64,000 nt of DNA from Bolinopsis microptera (lineage: Eukaryota > Ctenophora > Tentaculata > Lobata > Bolinopsidae). Below, in pieces: positions 25,365 through 36,798 of the stretch. Position numbers and translations under genes: made by a program. The stretch's first letter is position 1. The number at the start of each line of letters is the position of its first letter. The stretch covers positions 13,995,118 to 14,059,117 of the forward strand of contig NC_087078.1 of the NCBI RefSeq assembly GCF_026151205.1, given 5' to 3'. The notes beneath the pieces were generated by a model, which worked only from the letters and a program-made list of their open reading frames with translations, searched no databases and had not been told where the DNA came from.

Positions 25365-26238
25365 CCTACCTGAATTTGTTAGCAGTTAGCCATCATTTAT
25401 CATTTCTAGTTTCAAGTTGAAAAATTTCGTTGATCAAATAATTTTAACAATTCTGTATCAAGCTGAAAATATGAGATGGAACAATGAAAGATACTCAGAG
25501 AATTTACAATGGGGAATGTTTAGAAAAACAATAAATAAAATGATGTTATGTACACAAAATAACAATGAGTCTGATGACAAAGTCAAATACCCTGTGTAAT
25601 ATGAATAGCCCTCAACAAAAATATTGTCAGAAAACGCCTTTGTCAAATTTTAGAAATATATAAAACTCTGTCCCCAGAAGTTGTTAATCTAGAAAAGTTT
25701 CTCCTAACGAAAATATAATACATTATCTACATATTCACTGCATTTGTTTGTCAAAAACTGAATAACACATCCCAAAATTTATCGAACCTAGAATTACTAG
25801 AATTACGGCAATGCCACTTATATAATTTACGAAATATTGGCAATAATTGTGCGTCAGCTGCAGTCGATAAGGGGAAATGTTAAGATACCACCCAAAAATG
25901 CCAAACCAGAAAGTTAAGGGTTTAATAGAAGATCACAGTGATGTGTGATGTATACTGAACAATGAACATGCTACATGCAATAAGCTATCGGAATCAGCGA
26001 ACGAATACAAACGCTCATTTTATCAGTGTTTTGCAGGAGACGCATATAGTTACGGTTGCTATGGAAATCTGCTAATTTCGCAGCGCGCGATTGCAGAAAA
26101 GCCGCACTTTTATCACAGTTTAAGCTTCGCGCGTAACAAAAAACGTATATTTTTCAGTGAACCGTTTGAAAGTGGCGCGCTCAACTGCTTATCCACAAAG
26201 CGTATTATAAACGGGAAATTGTGGATAGGGGTTTGGAT
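25365..26238. other. intergenic between the two RSPH paralogs
   Basis: 874 bp that must hold the 3' UTR of the upstream paralog and the promoter of the downstream one. A partial X-box is listed separately; nothing else was recognised. Confidence 0.5.
26055..26068. promoter_or_regulatory. partial X-box (RFX) candidate
   Basis: GTTGCTATGGAAAT resembles the RFX palindrome GTTGCCATGGCAAC with one good half-site (AGCAAC on the minus strand) and a diverged second half. It lies about 690 bp upstream of the RSPH start codon at 25364. RFX control would suit a ciliary gene, but the match is weak. Confidence 0.2.
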
Positions 26239-28267
26239 TTAATCGTCATCCTCTTCATCATCTTCCATTTCTGCTTCTTCAGCTTCACGTTCGAGTTGCT
26301 CTTGCTGCATCGCAAGAAGTGCTTGTTCGTCTGCTACAGTTGGATCTGGGACTTCAGTTACCTGTGATAATTTTGCGTCAAATAAACCGAATAAACACAC
26401 AAATTTAGTATTGATTGAACCAAGAAGATACCTACAAACTTTAAACGAATTAAATGAAAATCACATTCATGAGAGATATAACTATACACTTAATATTTAC
26501 CTCTAAGTCAGTCGTGTATTCCTCAAATACTGGTGGTGGTGGGGGTGGACTGTAATTCTCCGAACTGTACTTATGTCCGAACCCAATATAAATATTCTCA
26601 AACTTCTTATCAAATCCAAAGGTACAAGCGCCAGGCCAAGTATTGGATTTAAGAACAGCTACAGAGTATGCTCGTATGAGGTCTGAAGATCGGGCAGCGG
26701 ACCAGGCAGGAAAGCCGTCCACAAGACTATCATGGTTTATCGTGTTTAGTAAGGGCGGACCTTCTTCTTTTTGAGGCTCATCTGGATCTTCATTTTCTTC
26801 TTCTTCTTCTTCCTGTGGAGAATTTATTTTTAAATAACAGATTTGGAAAAAATGGCATATAGACAATCAATGAAAAAAATATTCTTTAAAATTAAATGTT
26901 TCTCAAATGGTATAATTGTCTTATTTCATTGTTTAAAGAATTGATAGGGGTAAAATCGTAAATTTATATCTCTTAAAAACCTCATCGAATTCCTCGTTAT
27001 CAGCCTTAGTGATGGGATTGATCCACTTGTACCTGCCCTGAGGCAGAATGTGATGCATGTGATGTACCCAGTTATTGAGGGAAGGATCTACCAGTTCATA
27101 CACTGGTAACGGTTCAAACTCAACATTCAATATGAATGAGTCACGACCCTCTCCGTCACTGTCTTCATCGTCATCTTCATCAAATCTGAGGAGTAAACAA
27201 ACAGTATTATATACTTATAAATGTAGTCAAATTGACTGTGAATTGTGACCAAAGATCACTTGCTGTGTAAGAATATAACACTGATCTGAGTGGATAACTG
27301 TTGTCAAAAGATCATAAAATCATGCACAGGAAAAAATTCCTAATGTATAAATACATAATTCACAAGTAAGTTAGCAGCTGTTTTCTTACTTGTAATAGTC
27401 ATAAGGCTTTATATGAGTACCAGCGCTGATCCTTGCAATCTGGGCACGAAGATAGTTTATCTCCAGGCCTGGGAAAGGAGGATAACTGATGACAGGTGCG
27501 TTGAGATCCCCCGTGAAGAACTTCTTGATCTGTCTTGCGCACACAATCTCTGCTGGTTCCACTGGTGGCAGTTTTTTCCACTCTGTACCCGGTTCATTGC
27601 ACACGAAGTAAGTTTTCTTGTTACAACCCGTTCCGTTCTCTTCTCTTGGTATTTTAGGAGGAGGTTTGTAATCGGCTTTAGGAAGATCCTCCTCTTCGCT
27701 CTTCTCCTCCTCCTCCTCTTCTTCTTGAACCTTCTCTTCCACCTCCTCCTCCTCCACATCCTCATCTTCTTCTCCCTCTCTATACTCCACCTCAGCTACT
27801 ATATAGTTCTTTACAGTTCCAAATATCTTTCCCCAGAACCTCACATCCCGTAATGTATGGGTATCCACAAGATTCTTCAGAGCTAGGAAAATCTTGAAAG
27901 TTTCCTCCCGTCCCAGACCCACGCCAGCCTGCTCGAAATAATAAGATATGTCCATCAGATCTGGAAGTGGCATATCCACTTCATCTTCAGGCTCAGGGTC
28001 AGCGTCCTCGATATTCGTCTTCTCAAACAGACTGGATTGAAGTTTTGCCACGAACACTTCCCGCTCATCGATCTCCCGCGTGGTTCCCTCAGCTTCGTCC
28101 TTTTTGTCAGCAGACAAATCTTCGAAAATGTCCACAGCATTTTGAGTCCTCCCTTCAAGCACACTATGGAGAATGGAGCAGAAGTGATCGTAGACATTAC
28201 GTTTAGTGTCCGGGCTTTCTTTCTTGAGGAAGGATTTAGCCTCGTCAATAATTGCTTGAGACGCCAT
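26239..28267 (-). CDS. RSPH4A: radial spoke head protein 4A/6A homolog, 4 exons, 505 aa
   Basis: Second radial-spoke-head paralog. Exons: 28267-27390, 27185-26981, 26812-26501, 26361-26239; phases 2, 0, 0 match and the total is 506 codons with the stop. The first exon alone encodes residues 1-292, including [28 protein letters not shown] with a long Glu-rich insert (about 170-200), [28 protein letters not shown] and YLRAQIARI. Then follow [66 protein letters not shown] and an acidic tail. Its three introns are at the same places and phases as three of the seven introns of the downstream paralog, so four introns differ. It carries an extra charged segment ([15 protein letters not shown], about residues 55-70) missing from the other copy. 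Its start lies about 500 bp from the EFCAB2 stop. Confidence 0.93.
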
Positions 28268-28755
28268 CTCTATCTAGTGAATCAAGCTAATTAATATTCA
28301 GGATAGGTATAATTATTAAATATCTACAATCAATAATTCGGGGCCGATTTTGAAAACGAATTAAAAAATACCATTCGTAATAAATTGACATTTGGAACGT
28401 TTAGCATAAATAAACGGCCAGATTTTAACTGGATCTTTTAACTTGTTTAACTTACCAATTATTATAAATTCCACTGGTCAGATATATAATTGTTATGATG
28501 TAAACAAAACCGTACTGATTATGAATTGTGATAAGATAAAACATTATATTCAAATAACATCATTGTTTATACAAACACTCTGAATTTATTTCTTAAATAA
28601 TGGTTGGCTTCAAACAAACACTGATCAGTCAATTTCAGAGAAACCAATTAAATTGTAAGCACGATCGCGACCAAAACCAATGCATCTTCATTTGCCACAT
28701 AATAATCTCTGTATACTGAATGCTTTGAACTGGCGCTCCAAAGTTTTAATCCCAC

Positions 28756-28761
28756 TTTATT
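28756..28761 (-). terminator. AATAAA poly(A) signal
   Basis: On the gene strand AATAAA starts two bases after the EFCAB2 stop codon (28766-28764). If used, the 3' UTR would be only a few tens of bases long. It is the nearest such signal to the stop. Confidence 0.45.
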
Positions 28762-28763
28762 GT

Positions 28764-31700
28764 CTAACTCTCCTCTAACAACATAAGAGGAGCAAAGTCT
28801 TTATAATAGATAAGCTGTTTATCTTGGTCAATAGCTGCTGATAACATTTCATCCATTTCTTCTGTGGTAAATGCTTCTCCTTCTGTTGTCATGTAACGTT
28901 GTAACTCTTCAGGTGTCAGGTAACCTTTCAGCTCTTTATCTAGTACTTCAAACGCTTTTATTATCCTGAGAAATGTTATTTTAGTTTTCTCCTTTCAGAA
29001 AAATATTTCTCGATGATATGATTTAAACCTCAATTGAAGATAAAAACATCATATCATGGACAACCTGAAATAATCAAATTAGAGGCGCAAAAATGTATAG
29101 TTTCCGAAATGAATGAGTTTAGTAATAAGCAACATAAGAGTAAGAAAAAAGCTATATTTTCTTCTTTCTTACTCAGCAAAGTAATAAGCTTCATAAACTT
29201 CCTATTTATTAAACACGTATATATATATAGTATATACACGTATATATAGTATATATATATATATATATATAGTATATACACGTACCTATCCTCAGGTTCA
29301 GGTCGGTATCTGCTCTTATCCATGAGAACACGTGTCATCATAGGTTCGAACCGCTCGTAACGTACATAACCAGTAGGTTCATCTTCCTCTACCTCGGCTA
29401 TCATGTCATTTAACTCACCCTCCGTTGGGAAACAGCCTAGTGACCTACGGAATGTGTGTTGTTAGATAAGTAAACTGATTAGTTGGATTTTTTCCATCAA
29501 TTTTTTTTCTATAAAAGTATGAGATGGTTAGAAGTGGTAGGAATTGAGAATGGGTATAGTAGGTAGGTAGGTAGGTTTTTCGTGGTGTCAACTGTCACAA
29601 AGGAAAACATGTGCCCCCTTAATTTCCCACCCGAACAACTTATGTTTAAACTTGTAAAGGCGGGGTGCAACACCTAACCCCGCCAATCCCGCTAATCCCA
29701 CCAAATCCCGCCAAATCCCGCGTAATCCTGCGTAATCCCGCGTCATTCCGCAAGTGCGGGGTTAGACGGAAATTGGCGGGGTTATGTACAACACCTAACC
29801 CCGCCAATCCCGCTAATCACGCCAAATCCCGCTTATTCCGCCAAATCCCGCATAATCCCGCCAAATCCCGCGTAATCCCGCCAAATACCGCCAAATCCCG
29901 CCTAATTCCGCAAGTGCGGGGTTAGACGGAAATTGGCGGGGTTATGTGTTGCACCCCGCCTTTGTAAACAACCATTCCTTCACATGGCTTTTGTTCTTCA
30001 AACGTTTAATATCACCACACAGGCTACGGTGTCCGTTCATTTAACTTTTTAGATTTGAATAATTGACAATGGCAACCCCTCCATTTTGTGCTCCATAGCG
30101 CCCCAAGAATGATGAATAAAGAACCATTATTTGATATTTTGACCAACATCAAACGATCGTTAATTGTAATTTTAAATTTTAAAAGGCAATGCCTACGGTT
30201 GATGGAAATTTAGCCTCCGCTAAACGGCGCAATTCTTGTTAACTGTTGAGTCTTGAATGCAAACAACAGTCTTCAGTGTCAGTTTAGGACGACACAGGCG
30301 GCTGGTGGTTAGTACCATCAATTTCAGATCGGTTTCAGAAAGTTGGACCCCTTCCCTAACTCTGAGTTTCGTAAACTTTCTATCAATAACTCTAGCAGAG
30401 CAACACTAAGATAATCATGCCGTATGGGTACGATAATGTTTGTTATAATAGAATTTAATAAGACCTTAGTCTGAAAGCTATTCTACCAGTTCTTTCTTTA
30501 CTTAATAATTAAATATCAAATTAGAAAAATAAACGAGGTGTTTCGTGTCGGTCAATTATTTTGAGTTTTGATCGAGCTGTATATCCAGAGCATGGATTCT
30601 GCTTATTTGGTTCACAGGTTTTTCCTAGACTTTTTGTTCGAACTTTAGCTTTCTGTACAAGATTTTTTGTTATCTTAGAATTTATTCCGCATTTATATTA
30701 TTCCCACTCTCGACTCCTCGCTAGCAGTCCGGTTAATTTAGTACCTCTAGGTAACTTCTCATTTAATCATGAGGACTTTTTAAAGAACATATTCTCACCC
30801 TCTAAGATTTTCACCGCTTCGTTCATTTTATAGATTTATTCTTTTTATATTTTTACTACACTTACTAACACGTGCATATTACGAAGGAGTAGATGCCTCC
30901 GCAGGCATTTTAGAACGTGTTATATTTTATCACTTCATGCACGGCTGCCATTCTGCTTATTTGGTTCACAGGTTTTTCCTAGACTTTTTGTTCGAACTTT
31001 AGCTTTCTGTACAAGATTTTTTGTTATCTTAGAATTTATTCCGCATTTATATTATTCCCACTCTCGACTCCTCGCTAGCAGTCCGGTTAATTTAGTACCT
31101 CTAGGTAACTTCTCATTTAATCATGAGGACTTTTTAAAGAACATCTCACCCTCTCAGAAAACTCCGTTTGAAGATATTTACTATTATTATCTATGTCATA
31201 AATTTTCCTTGTGATTGAATTCTGTCACTTTTTAACTGTTTCTAGTAGTAGTATTTGTTATTTTCGGCCGATTTCTGCACTTTTTCACTGGGTCATCTTC
31301 ATATTTTCTGGGATGGAGACGACGCATATCAGCATTTAAGGAAGAGTTTGCTTGACTGACTTACTTCATTAGACACTTCTGGTCAAGGACAACATGACAC
31401 CTAAAACTTTGAACATAACACGAGGAAACATGGACAAAACTGAACAAGAACCACATTCGAAGACTGAAACATCTGAATGACTCTGCAACCCAGGAATCCA
31501 CTACTCAGTTATCATCGCTAAATGATCAGTTTGGTATCGACGTTACATACTTTATTATTTTTTTTAAAAAGAAAAAGAAGCTGATTTTAGTTTTTTTTTT
31601 TTTTTTTTGTTTTTTTTTTTTTCTTCCTTCAAAACATTCCAGTACATTGTGCAGAAAGTTGGAGATAAAGCCGTAGTACGTACATGTAGCATACTACTGG

Positions 31701-34700
31701 ATCGAACTTGCAGAGTGTGGTTTCCTCCAATCTGGGCCGCGCGTTTATATAAACATACACGGCGCAGATCGACTGGAGGAGATTGCACTATGTAGGCTCC
31801 GGTGTAATGTGATATGTATGTACTACGGCTTTACAAATTTTGGAAGCATGTAGGGATATATATCTGATACCAATCGTATATACTAAAAATACTCTAGCAC
31901 AATTGTAACTGCAGTTTCACAGAACTCTAAATGCTTAAGGAACACTCTTGCAGGTACCACCCGTATTCACACTCAGACCTGAGTTTAGTCATTTCCCGAT
32001 ACGAGATTGGGGACGGGTTCTATAAACAAACAAACAAACAAACATATCCAGAGCATGTGTATTTTAGAATACAATCAGCTGATTGGACCAGTAATATACC
32101 AGCTGCCAAAGGGTTTGCTAAACACAAGTGAATGGGAACCGTGAGCGGACACGAGGTCGGAAGGCACTAGGGTGGTACTCAAACATCGACACGCATACGG
32201 AACCAAACATCGTCCTAAATGATGAGCTAGTAATAAACTTATAATGGCATCACACAATTTCATTTTAACTTTTGTTTATAGGCGCCAACCTACTTTTATA
32301 TTTATACACATTCACGATTGATAAATATTTTTTTGCTGAGTTAGCCATATTCAACAATTTATCTATATCTGGCTTTACCGACAAAACATACGATTAAATA
32401 GGTTTTTGATGTTCCGAGGTAAAGCTTAGCTCGAAGAATTGGATCTACTCACGATTAAATTTGAAACTAAACAAATTGATGTGACAATTAATAATCACCC
32501 AGATTTAAACCACCCAAAAATTGAGAGATTTTCCTTAAATAATTAGCCAACTCAGCAGCAGATTTTGGGGTTTGGTAACGTGCTTAGACCAATCACACAC
32601 TGCCTAGATGTTCATGTGACAAACTTGATTCTCAGAATATCGCCGTCGCTGATGCTACAGTTACCCAGGTTTAGATCAGGGGTAGTACGTACCAGGATGG
32701 GTATTAACTTTGGGCTGACGAATTTAACTGAGGTGTGTTCACTCAGTTCCAAACCATCAATCCTCTCAGTTATATCGACCACTAGTACTTATTTTCATTT
32801 CAATAAATTTGTAAACTGCTAAATAATAAGTTATCATTTGTTACGTTAGCCAGATGTTAGTAATTTTATTTGACGTTTTTCATTATAATCATATAAAATT
32901 AAATGACCAAACCGTTGAGTGAAAGATTGTCAAACTGATTTAGGCTTTTATTAGTTCGCCTGACCGTCTTTGCTTCTTTCTTTTTAGTTTCAATCGAGTT
33001 GTTTCGTTTAATGCCACTAAAATCTTATCAGATGCAATTAAATTATTGAATATGACAACATTTTAATAAAATATATAAATTAATGTTTATAAAAGTAGGT
33101 TGACGCTTATAAACAAAAGTTAAAATGAAATTGTACGATGCAACAAGTTTATTACTAGTTCGTCATAATTTAGGACGGTGTTTAATTCGGTCCTCGTGTC
33201 CATGTTAAAGTGAGTCATGTGGTTCGCCCTCGTTTCCACCCTTTAATATTAGGAAAGTACCTCCCTAGTGTCCTATATCTCAGTTAATTCATATAATATC
33301 AGGACACAGGATGGAATATTCAACGATAACAGCAAAAACACCAGATTGGTATACGGACTACTCCTATAACTACAACCTCGCAGCTGATGTGATCACAGTG
33401 ACCTACGGGACTATCTGTTGTCTGTGCTTCCTTCTCGGGACGGTGGGAAATATTGTGAGCTTTCTGTATTTTAAGGCTAAAAAAGGAACATCTCAAGCGT
33501 CACCTATATGGTGATTACGGCAAATGATACAGTCGTAAGTGTGATAGTACTCCCCGTTGGAATTTCGTTTTTGTCAGAAAGAAGTCCAGGTATCGTATTC
33601 GGTACGAGCCTGTGCTGTAAAGCCTGGTATTACTTGTGGGTAGTAGCAGTTTCACATAGCATTTTCTTAGTGCTATGTTTGTCTATAACTAGGACAGTGT
33701 CACTGATACGACCCTTTCAACAGCAGAAAATAAGGTATCTGCTTATAGCTATAGTATCGTACTTATTTCTAATATTGGCTTTGACAATTGGAAAACATTT
33801 TCAAGACGGTGTGGATATTAAATTCAAACCTTGGTTGGCATGTTGTGGATGGATTGGCCCTATTAACAGGGCTGTAACTATCCTTTATATCATCAACAAC
33901 TTGGTATACACAGTTCCAGCGTTCGTAGTTGCAACAAGCTGTATCATATCAGTTGTGTTGCTAACAAGAAGAAATAATGTAGCCGAGCAACAGGAGCTAC
34001 AGCAATCCAGAAACAGGGCGACAGTAACAATTTTATTGTTTGCTCTTGTGTATGGAGTGTGTAATGTTCCTCATGCCGTTGATTATATCTTGCGAACACA
34101 CGCCATGCACACTTATAACTGGGAGTGGTTCGATAATTTGCACCGGTTTGATAAACAGTTGTACTACTATAACGCCATATCCACTGTACTCATGGCAGTG
34201 AACTCGGCAGCAAACCCAATCCTATACTTTTGGAGAATGCGCAGGCTGAGAGAATTCTTCAAAGGGATATTGAGACTGAACAAAGAAAATAGGAGGCCTC
34301 CAAACATCGTTAACCAGCAAGAGAGAGGTCGTGAAGTTGCAAATGTAGAGACTCGTTTATAATTAAAGACCACGTTTTAAAATTAATTAAATGATAAAAA
34401 TTCTGTTTGTTAATTCGATTAAATGCAAGTTAAAGCCATACGTACAATTTAGTTACAGCAGTTACGGAACCGAACAAATTTTCCTTAATTTCTTCGCATG
34501 ATATAGCATGTGCCGCATATCATCGAAATAATTCCACTTTTGCAAAAAAAAGATTAATATGGACTTCCATTTTTACAAAAAATTTGTAATATTGGGGGGG
34601 GGGGGGGGGGGGGGTGTCACGTCCGTCTATGTCCGCCTATGTCTTGTCCTTTTTGGATTCTATGAGACAACGGACGTGTTTTTTGGGACATTGGCGGACT

Positions 34701-36798
34701 CGGACGGACATTGGCGGACTCGGACGGACATTTGCGGACCCGGACGGACATTGGCGGACTCGGACGGACATTGGTGGACACATACGGACATTGGTGGACA
34801 TTAGCGGACATTGGTGGACATTAGCGGACAAACATTTTGAGAATTTTTCGCAACTTCTAATTCTATGTATTATAATTCTGTACAAAGCAAACGACTTATT
34901 AATCACACTAAAGCTATTAATAGCTTTAACTTATATCAAATTATATACATATAATAGAACCTTAGAAGGCAGTGCTCCCGCTTCCGAGCTCGTGTTACAA
35001 AGGGGAAGCTTGCCTTCCGAGATCGCATAACAAAGGGGAACCCTCGAGTCCTAAATCTTATATCGAAGGGTAGGTGCGGACTTTGAAAACCACAAAAAAA
35101 TGTTTGGCTCATAATGATCAGAGTAGCTTGAAACATGAACTGAAATAGTTTCCAGAAAAAGTTTAAAATTTTTGACTTGGAAAATTTTCAGTCCGAGTCG
35201 ATCTCGATACGAACCTTAGAAGGCAGAGCTCCCGCTTCCGAGCTCGTGTTACAAAGGGGAGGCATGCCTTTTGAGATCGCATAACAAAGGGGAACCTTCG
35301 AGTCCTAAATTGTATATCGAACGGTAGGTGCGGACTTTGAAAACCAAAAAAATATTTTTGGCTCATAATGATCAGGGTAGCTTAAAACATGAATAGAAAT
35401 AGTTTCCAGAAAAAGTTTGAAAATTTTTGACTTGGAAAATTTTCAGTTCGAGTCGATCTCGATACGAACCTTAGAAGGCAGAGCTCCCACTTCCGAGCTC
35501 GTGTTACAAAGGGGAAGCTTGCCTTCCGAAATCGCATAACGAAGGGGAACCCTCGATTCCAAAATTGTATATCAAAGGGCCGCGGGTAGGTGCAGCCGGA
35601 CTTTGAAACCGGAAAAAAAAATGTTGGCTCATAATGATTAGGGTAGCTTGAAACATGAACTGAAATAGTTCCCAGAAAGAGTTTGAAATTTTTTAATTGG
35701 AAAATTTTCAGACCGTCTATGTCCGTATATGTCCGTCTATGTCCGTCTATGTCCGCCTATGTCTGATCCGCCTATGTCCGCCTATGTCCGCCTATGTCCG
35801 CCTATGTCCTGTCCTGTCCTGTCCTGTCCAGTCCTTTTAGGATTTTATGAGACAAGCGGCGCGGACAAAGACGGACGTGACACCCCCCCCCCCCCCCACC
35901 CTCCAATATTTAAGCTCGCTTGACAATGGCAAAAGATCAATAGTGAGATTAATTACCCTTTGTTAATTTACTGAGGAATCAGCTTCCTTGAATCAAAATC
36001 GTCCCGTCCCTTAAAAAAATACCTTGCTCCAAGAACTTTATATACCGCTGCAAAATTGATTAAAACCACAGCTTTATGGTGTCTTTGATGCAATTATGTG
36101 CAAAGTGATATTTTACAAATTAAGCGTTTATTAAACTATTGGTTTTAGCAGGTTGCATCTTTTAAATTTTTTTAAAAAGGAAGATACAAGAAAAAAATGT
36201 ATATTCTATTTACGAGTGCTAACTATCTGATCATTTAAGTGTGCTTTAACTATCTTTATTTTATTTTGTTAATGACATGTGTGCTGTTATTTGCTGTTTA
36301 AACTTTAATATGACTGAGTAGAGTAAGAACATCTGATGTGATCAATAACATTCTGTTCCGTATTATTGGAAAAAGTGTTTGAGATTTCTGTGCCCACCGG
36401 CGGTTCGTTTCCAAACGTAAGTTTTCAAGTAATTTTTTAGTTTGGGATCGTACATTATATTACATAATCACAGAGGGGTTAGAATTGGCCAAAAAATGAT
36501 ACTGATAACGTAATATGTGAACGACCCCTTTCCAAGGTTTCATCGTCCGCTTTAATTATACAATGAGGACTGTAGTTTGGCGGATCTTAAAAATAAGTTA
36601 AATTTACAAAATTAAATCAATGAAATGGACAATAATTTTCAGTTAAACTAACTCACACCTAATGATAGTTCCCACTTCCCGCATATCTACAGTATCATTG
36701 TTCTCGTGGTCGAATATTGAGAAGGCGTCCTTCACTAACTTCTGCATTTCCAACAGCGCAGGATCCTCAACCTTTCCTCCATCTCCATTAGTCGCCAT
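28764..36798 (-). CDS. EFCAB2: EFCAB2 / dynein regulatory complex subunit 8, 3 exons, 166 aa
   Basis: EF-hand subunit of the nexin-dynein regulatory complex, which links doublet microtubules in motile cilia. Exons: 36798-36659, 29444-29286, 28965-28764; both introns interrupt Arg codons in phase 2 and the joined frame is 167 codons with the stop. Exon 1 encodes an EF-hand with a canonical-looking loop (D30 to E41, DHENNDTVDMRE) followed by VGTIIR. Exon 2 continues SLGCFPTEGELNDMIAEVEE and ends YRPEPED. Exon 3 has a degenerate EF-hand (FEVLDKELKGYLTPEEL) and the family motif EEMDEMLSAAID. The pattern and length match animal EFCAB2 closely. Intron 1 is 7.2 kb, very long for this locus, and contains a GPCR gene on the opposite strand plus several mobile elements. 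Neighbours on both sides are ciliary genes in the same orientation. The first exon is far away but its phase and sequence fit are exact. Confidence 0.92.
29215..29284. repeat. TA-rich microsatellite
   Basis: Alternating TA with CGTATATA interruptions, in EFCAB2 intron 1 directly next to the exon that starts at 29286. Confidence 0.85.
29658..29961. mobile_element. 304-bp GC-rich TIR element with 6-bp target duplication
   Basis: It begins AGGCGGGGTGCAACACCTAA and ends with the inverted equivalent (TGTGTTGCACCCCGCCT), flanked on both sides by TTGTAA. The inside consists of short CCAAATCCCGC/CGTAATCCCGC direct repeats in two blocks, each closed by AAGTGCGGGGTTAGACGGAA. No coding capacity. It is much more GC-rich than its surroundings. 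Located in EFCAB2 intron 1. Confidence 0.85.
30596..30804. repeat. direct duplication, copy 1
   Basis: About 209 bp starting ATTCTGCTTATTTGGTTCAC and ending CTCACCCTCT. It recurs almost identically at 30950-31157. The open frame through it (30561-30833) shows no known domain. Confidence 0.9.
30950..31157. repeat. direct duplication, copy 2
   Basis: Near-identical to 30596-30804, offset by 354 bp in the same orientation. It differs by a small deletion next to GAACAT close to the end. The intervening 145 bp are unrelated. Confidence 0.9.
31558..31623. repeat. poly-T tracts
   Basis: Three T runs, interrupted by AAAAAGAAAAAGAAG and single G bases. On the minus strand they look like A-rich tracts, but no retrogene body was found beside them. 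Confidence 0.8.
32150..32365. repeat. inverted repeat, left arm
   Basis: This arm pairs with about 33043-33225 in the opposite orientation at roughly three-quarters identity. Shared words include AAACAAAAGTTAAAATGAAA and TTTATTACTAG. The arms flank about 680 bp. Confidence 0.65.
33043..33225. repeat. inverted repeat, right arm
   Basis: Partner of 32150-32365. It ends only about 85 bp before the start codon of the nested GPCR at 33311, so it may overlap that gene's promoter. Confidence 0.65.
33311..34362 (+). CDS. class A GPCR nested in the EFCAB2 intron, one frameshift
   Basis: Seven-pass receptor in a single exon except for one reading-frame break. The first frame (33311 to stop at 33512) gives an N-terminal tail rich in Tyr and TM1 with GN. 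The second frame carries on from about 33493 with SVTYMVITANDTVVS (TM2, including the conserved Asp) to the stop at 34362. The break lies at about 33490-33500, in the first intracellular loop, and equals a net +1/-2 shift; no intron fits there. Other landmarks: Cys at the start of TM3 (LCCKAW), TRT in place of DRY after TM3 (SITRTVSLIRPF), a short third loop, and NPILY in TM7 followed by FWRMRRLREF. Total length would be about 345 residues. The rest of the frame is intact, so a sequence error, a polymorphic null allele or a young pseudogene are all possible. It lies antisense within the 7.2-kb EFCAB2 intron. Ligand unknown. Confidence 0.85.
34594..35904. mobile_element. poly-G-ended foldback element A, 1.3 kb
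   Basis: It starts with a G run of about 21 bases, then TGTCACGTCCGTCTATGTCC, and ends in the inverted equivalent GGACGTGACA plus a long C run; AATATT flanks both sides as a 6-bp target duplication. The left arm leads into a 20-bp array based on GGACATTGGCGGACTCGGAC; the right arm is preceded by a 10-bp array of GTCCGCCTAT, so the arms are broadly complementary. Both arms also hold CCTTTTNGGATTNTATGAGA in the same orientation. The centre has three tandem copies of a 250-bp unit. No protein-coding capacity seen. Element B at 53718-56260 shares both ends. Confidence 0.85.
34959..35712. repeat. three tandem copies of a 250-bp unit
   Basis: Copies start at 34959, 35213 and 35465 with GAACCTTAGAAGGCAG and each runs to GGAAAATTTTCAG. 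They are highly similar and form the core of the poly-G-ended element A. Confidence 0.9.
36443..36530. mobile_element. MITE with GGGRTCGTTCA termini, copy 2
   Basis: About 88 bp running from GGGATCGTACATTATATTAC to TAATATGTGAACGACCCC. The ends are inverted repeats matching the element at 17264-17400, while the interior differs. It lies about 130 bp from EFCAB2 exon 1, within intron 1. Confidence 0.65.

Noticed and set aside
31564-31623. Poly-A tail of a processed retrogene
   Set aside because: No gene body or target duplication found next to the T tracts.
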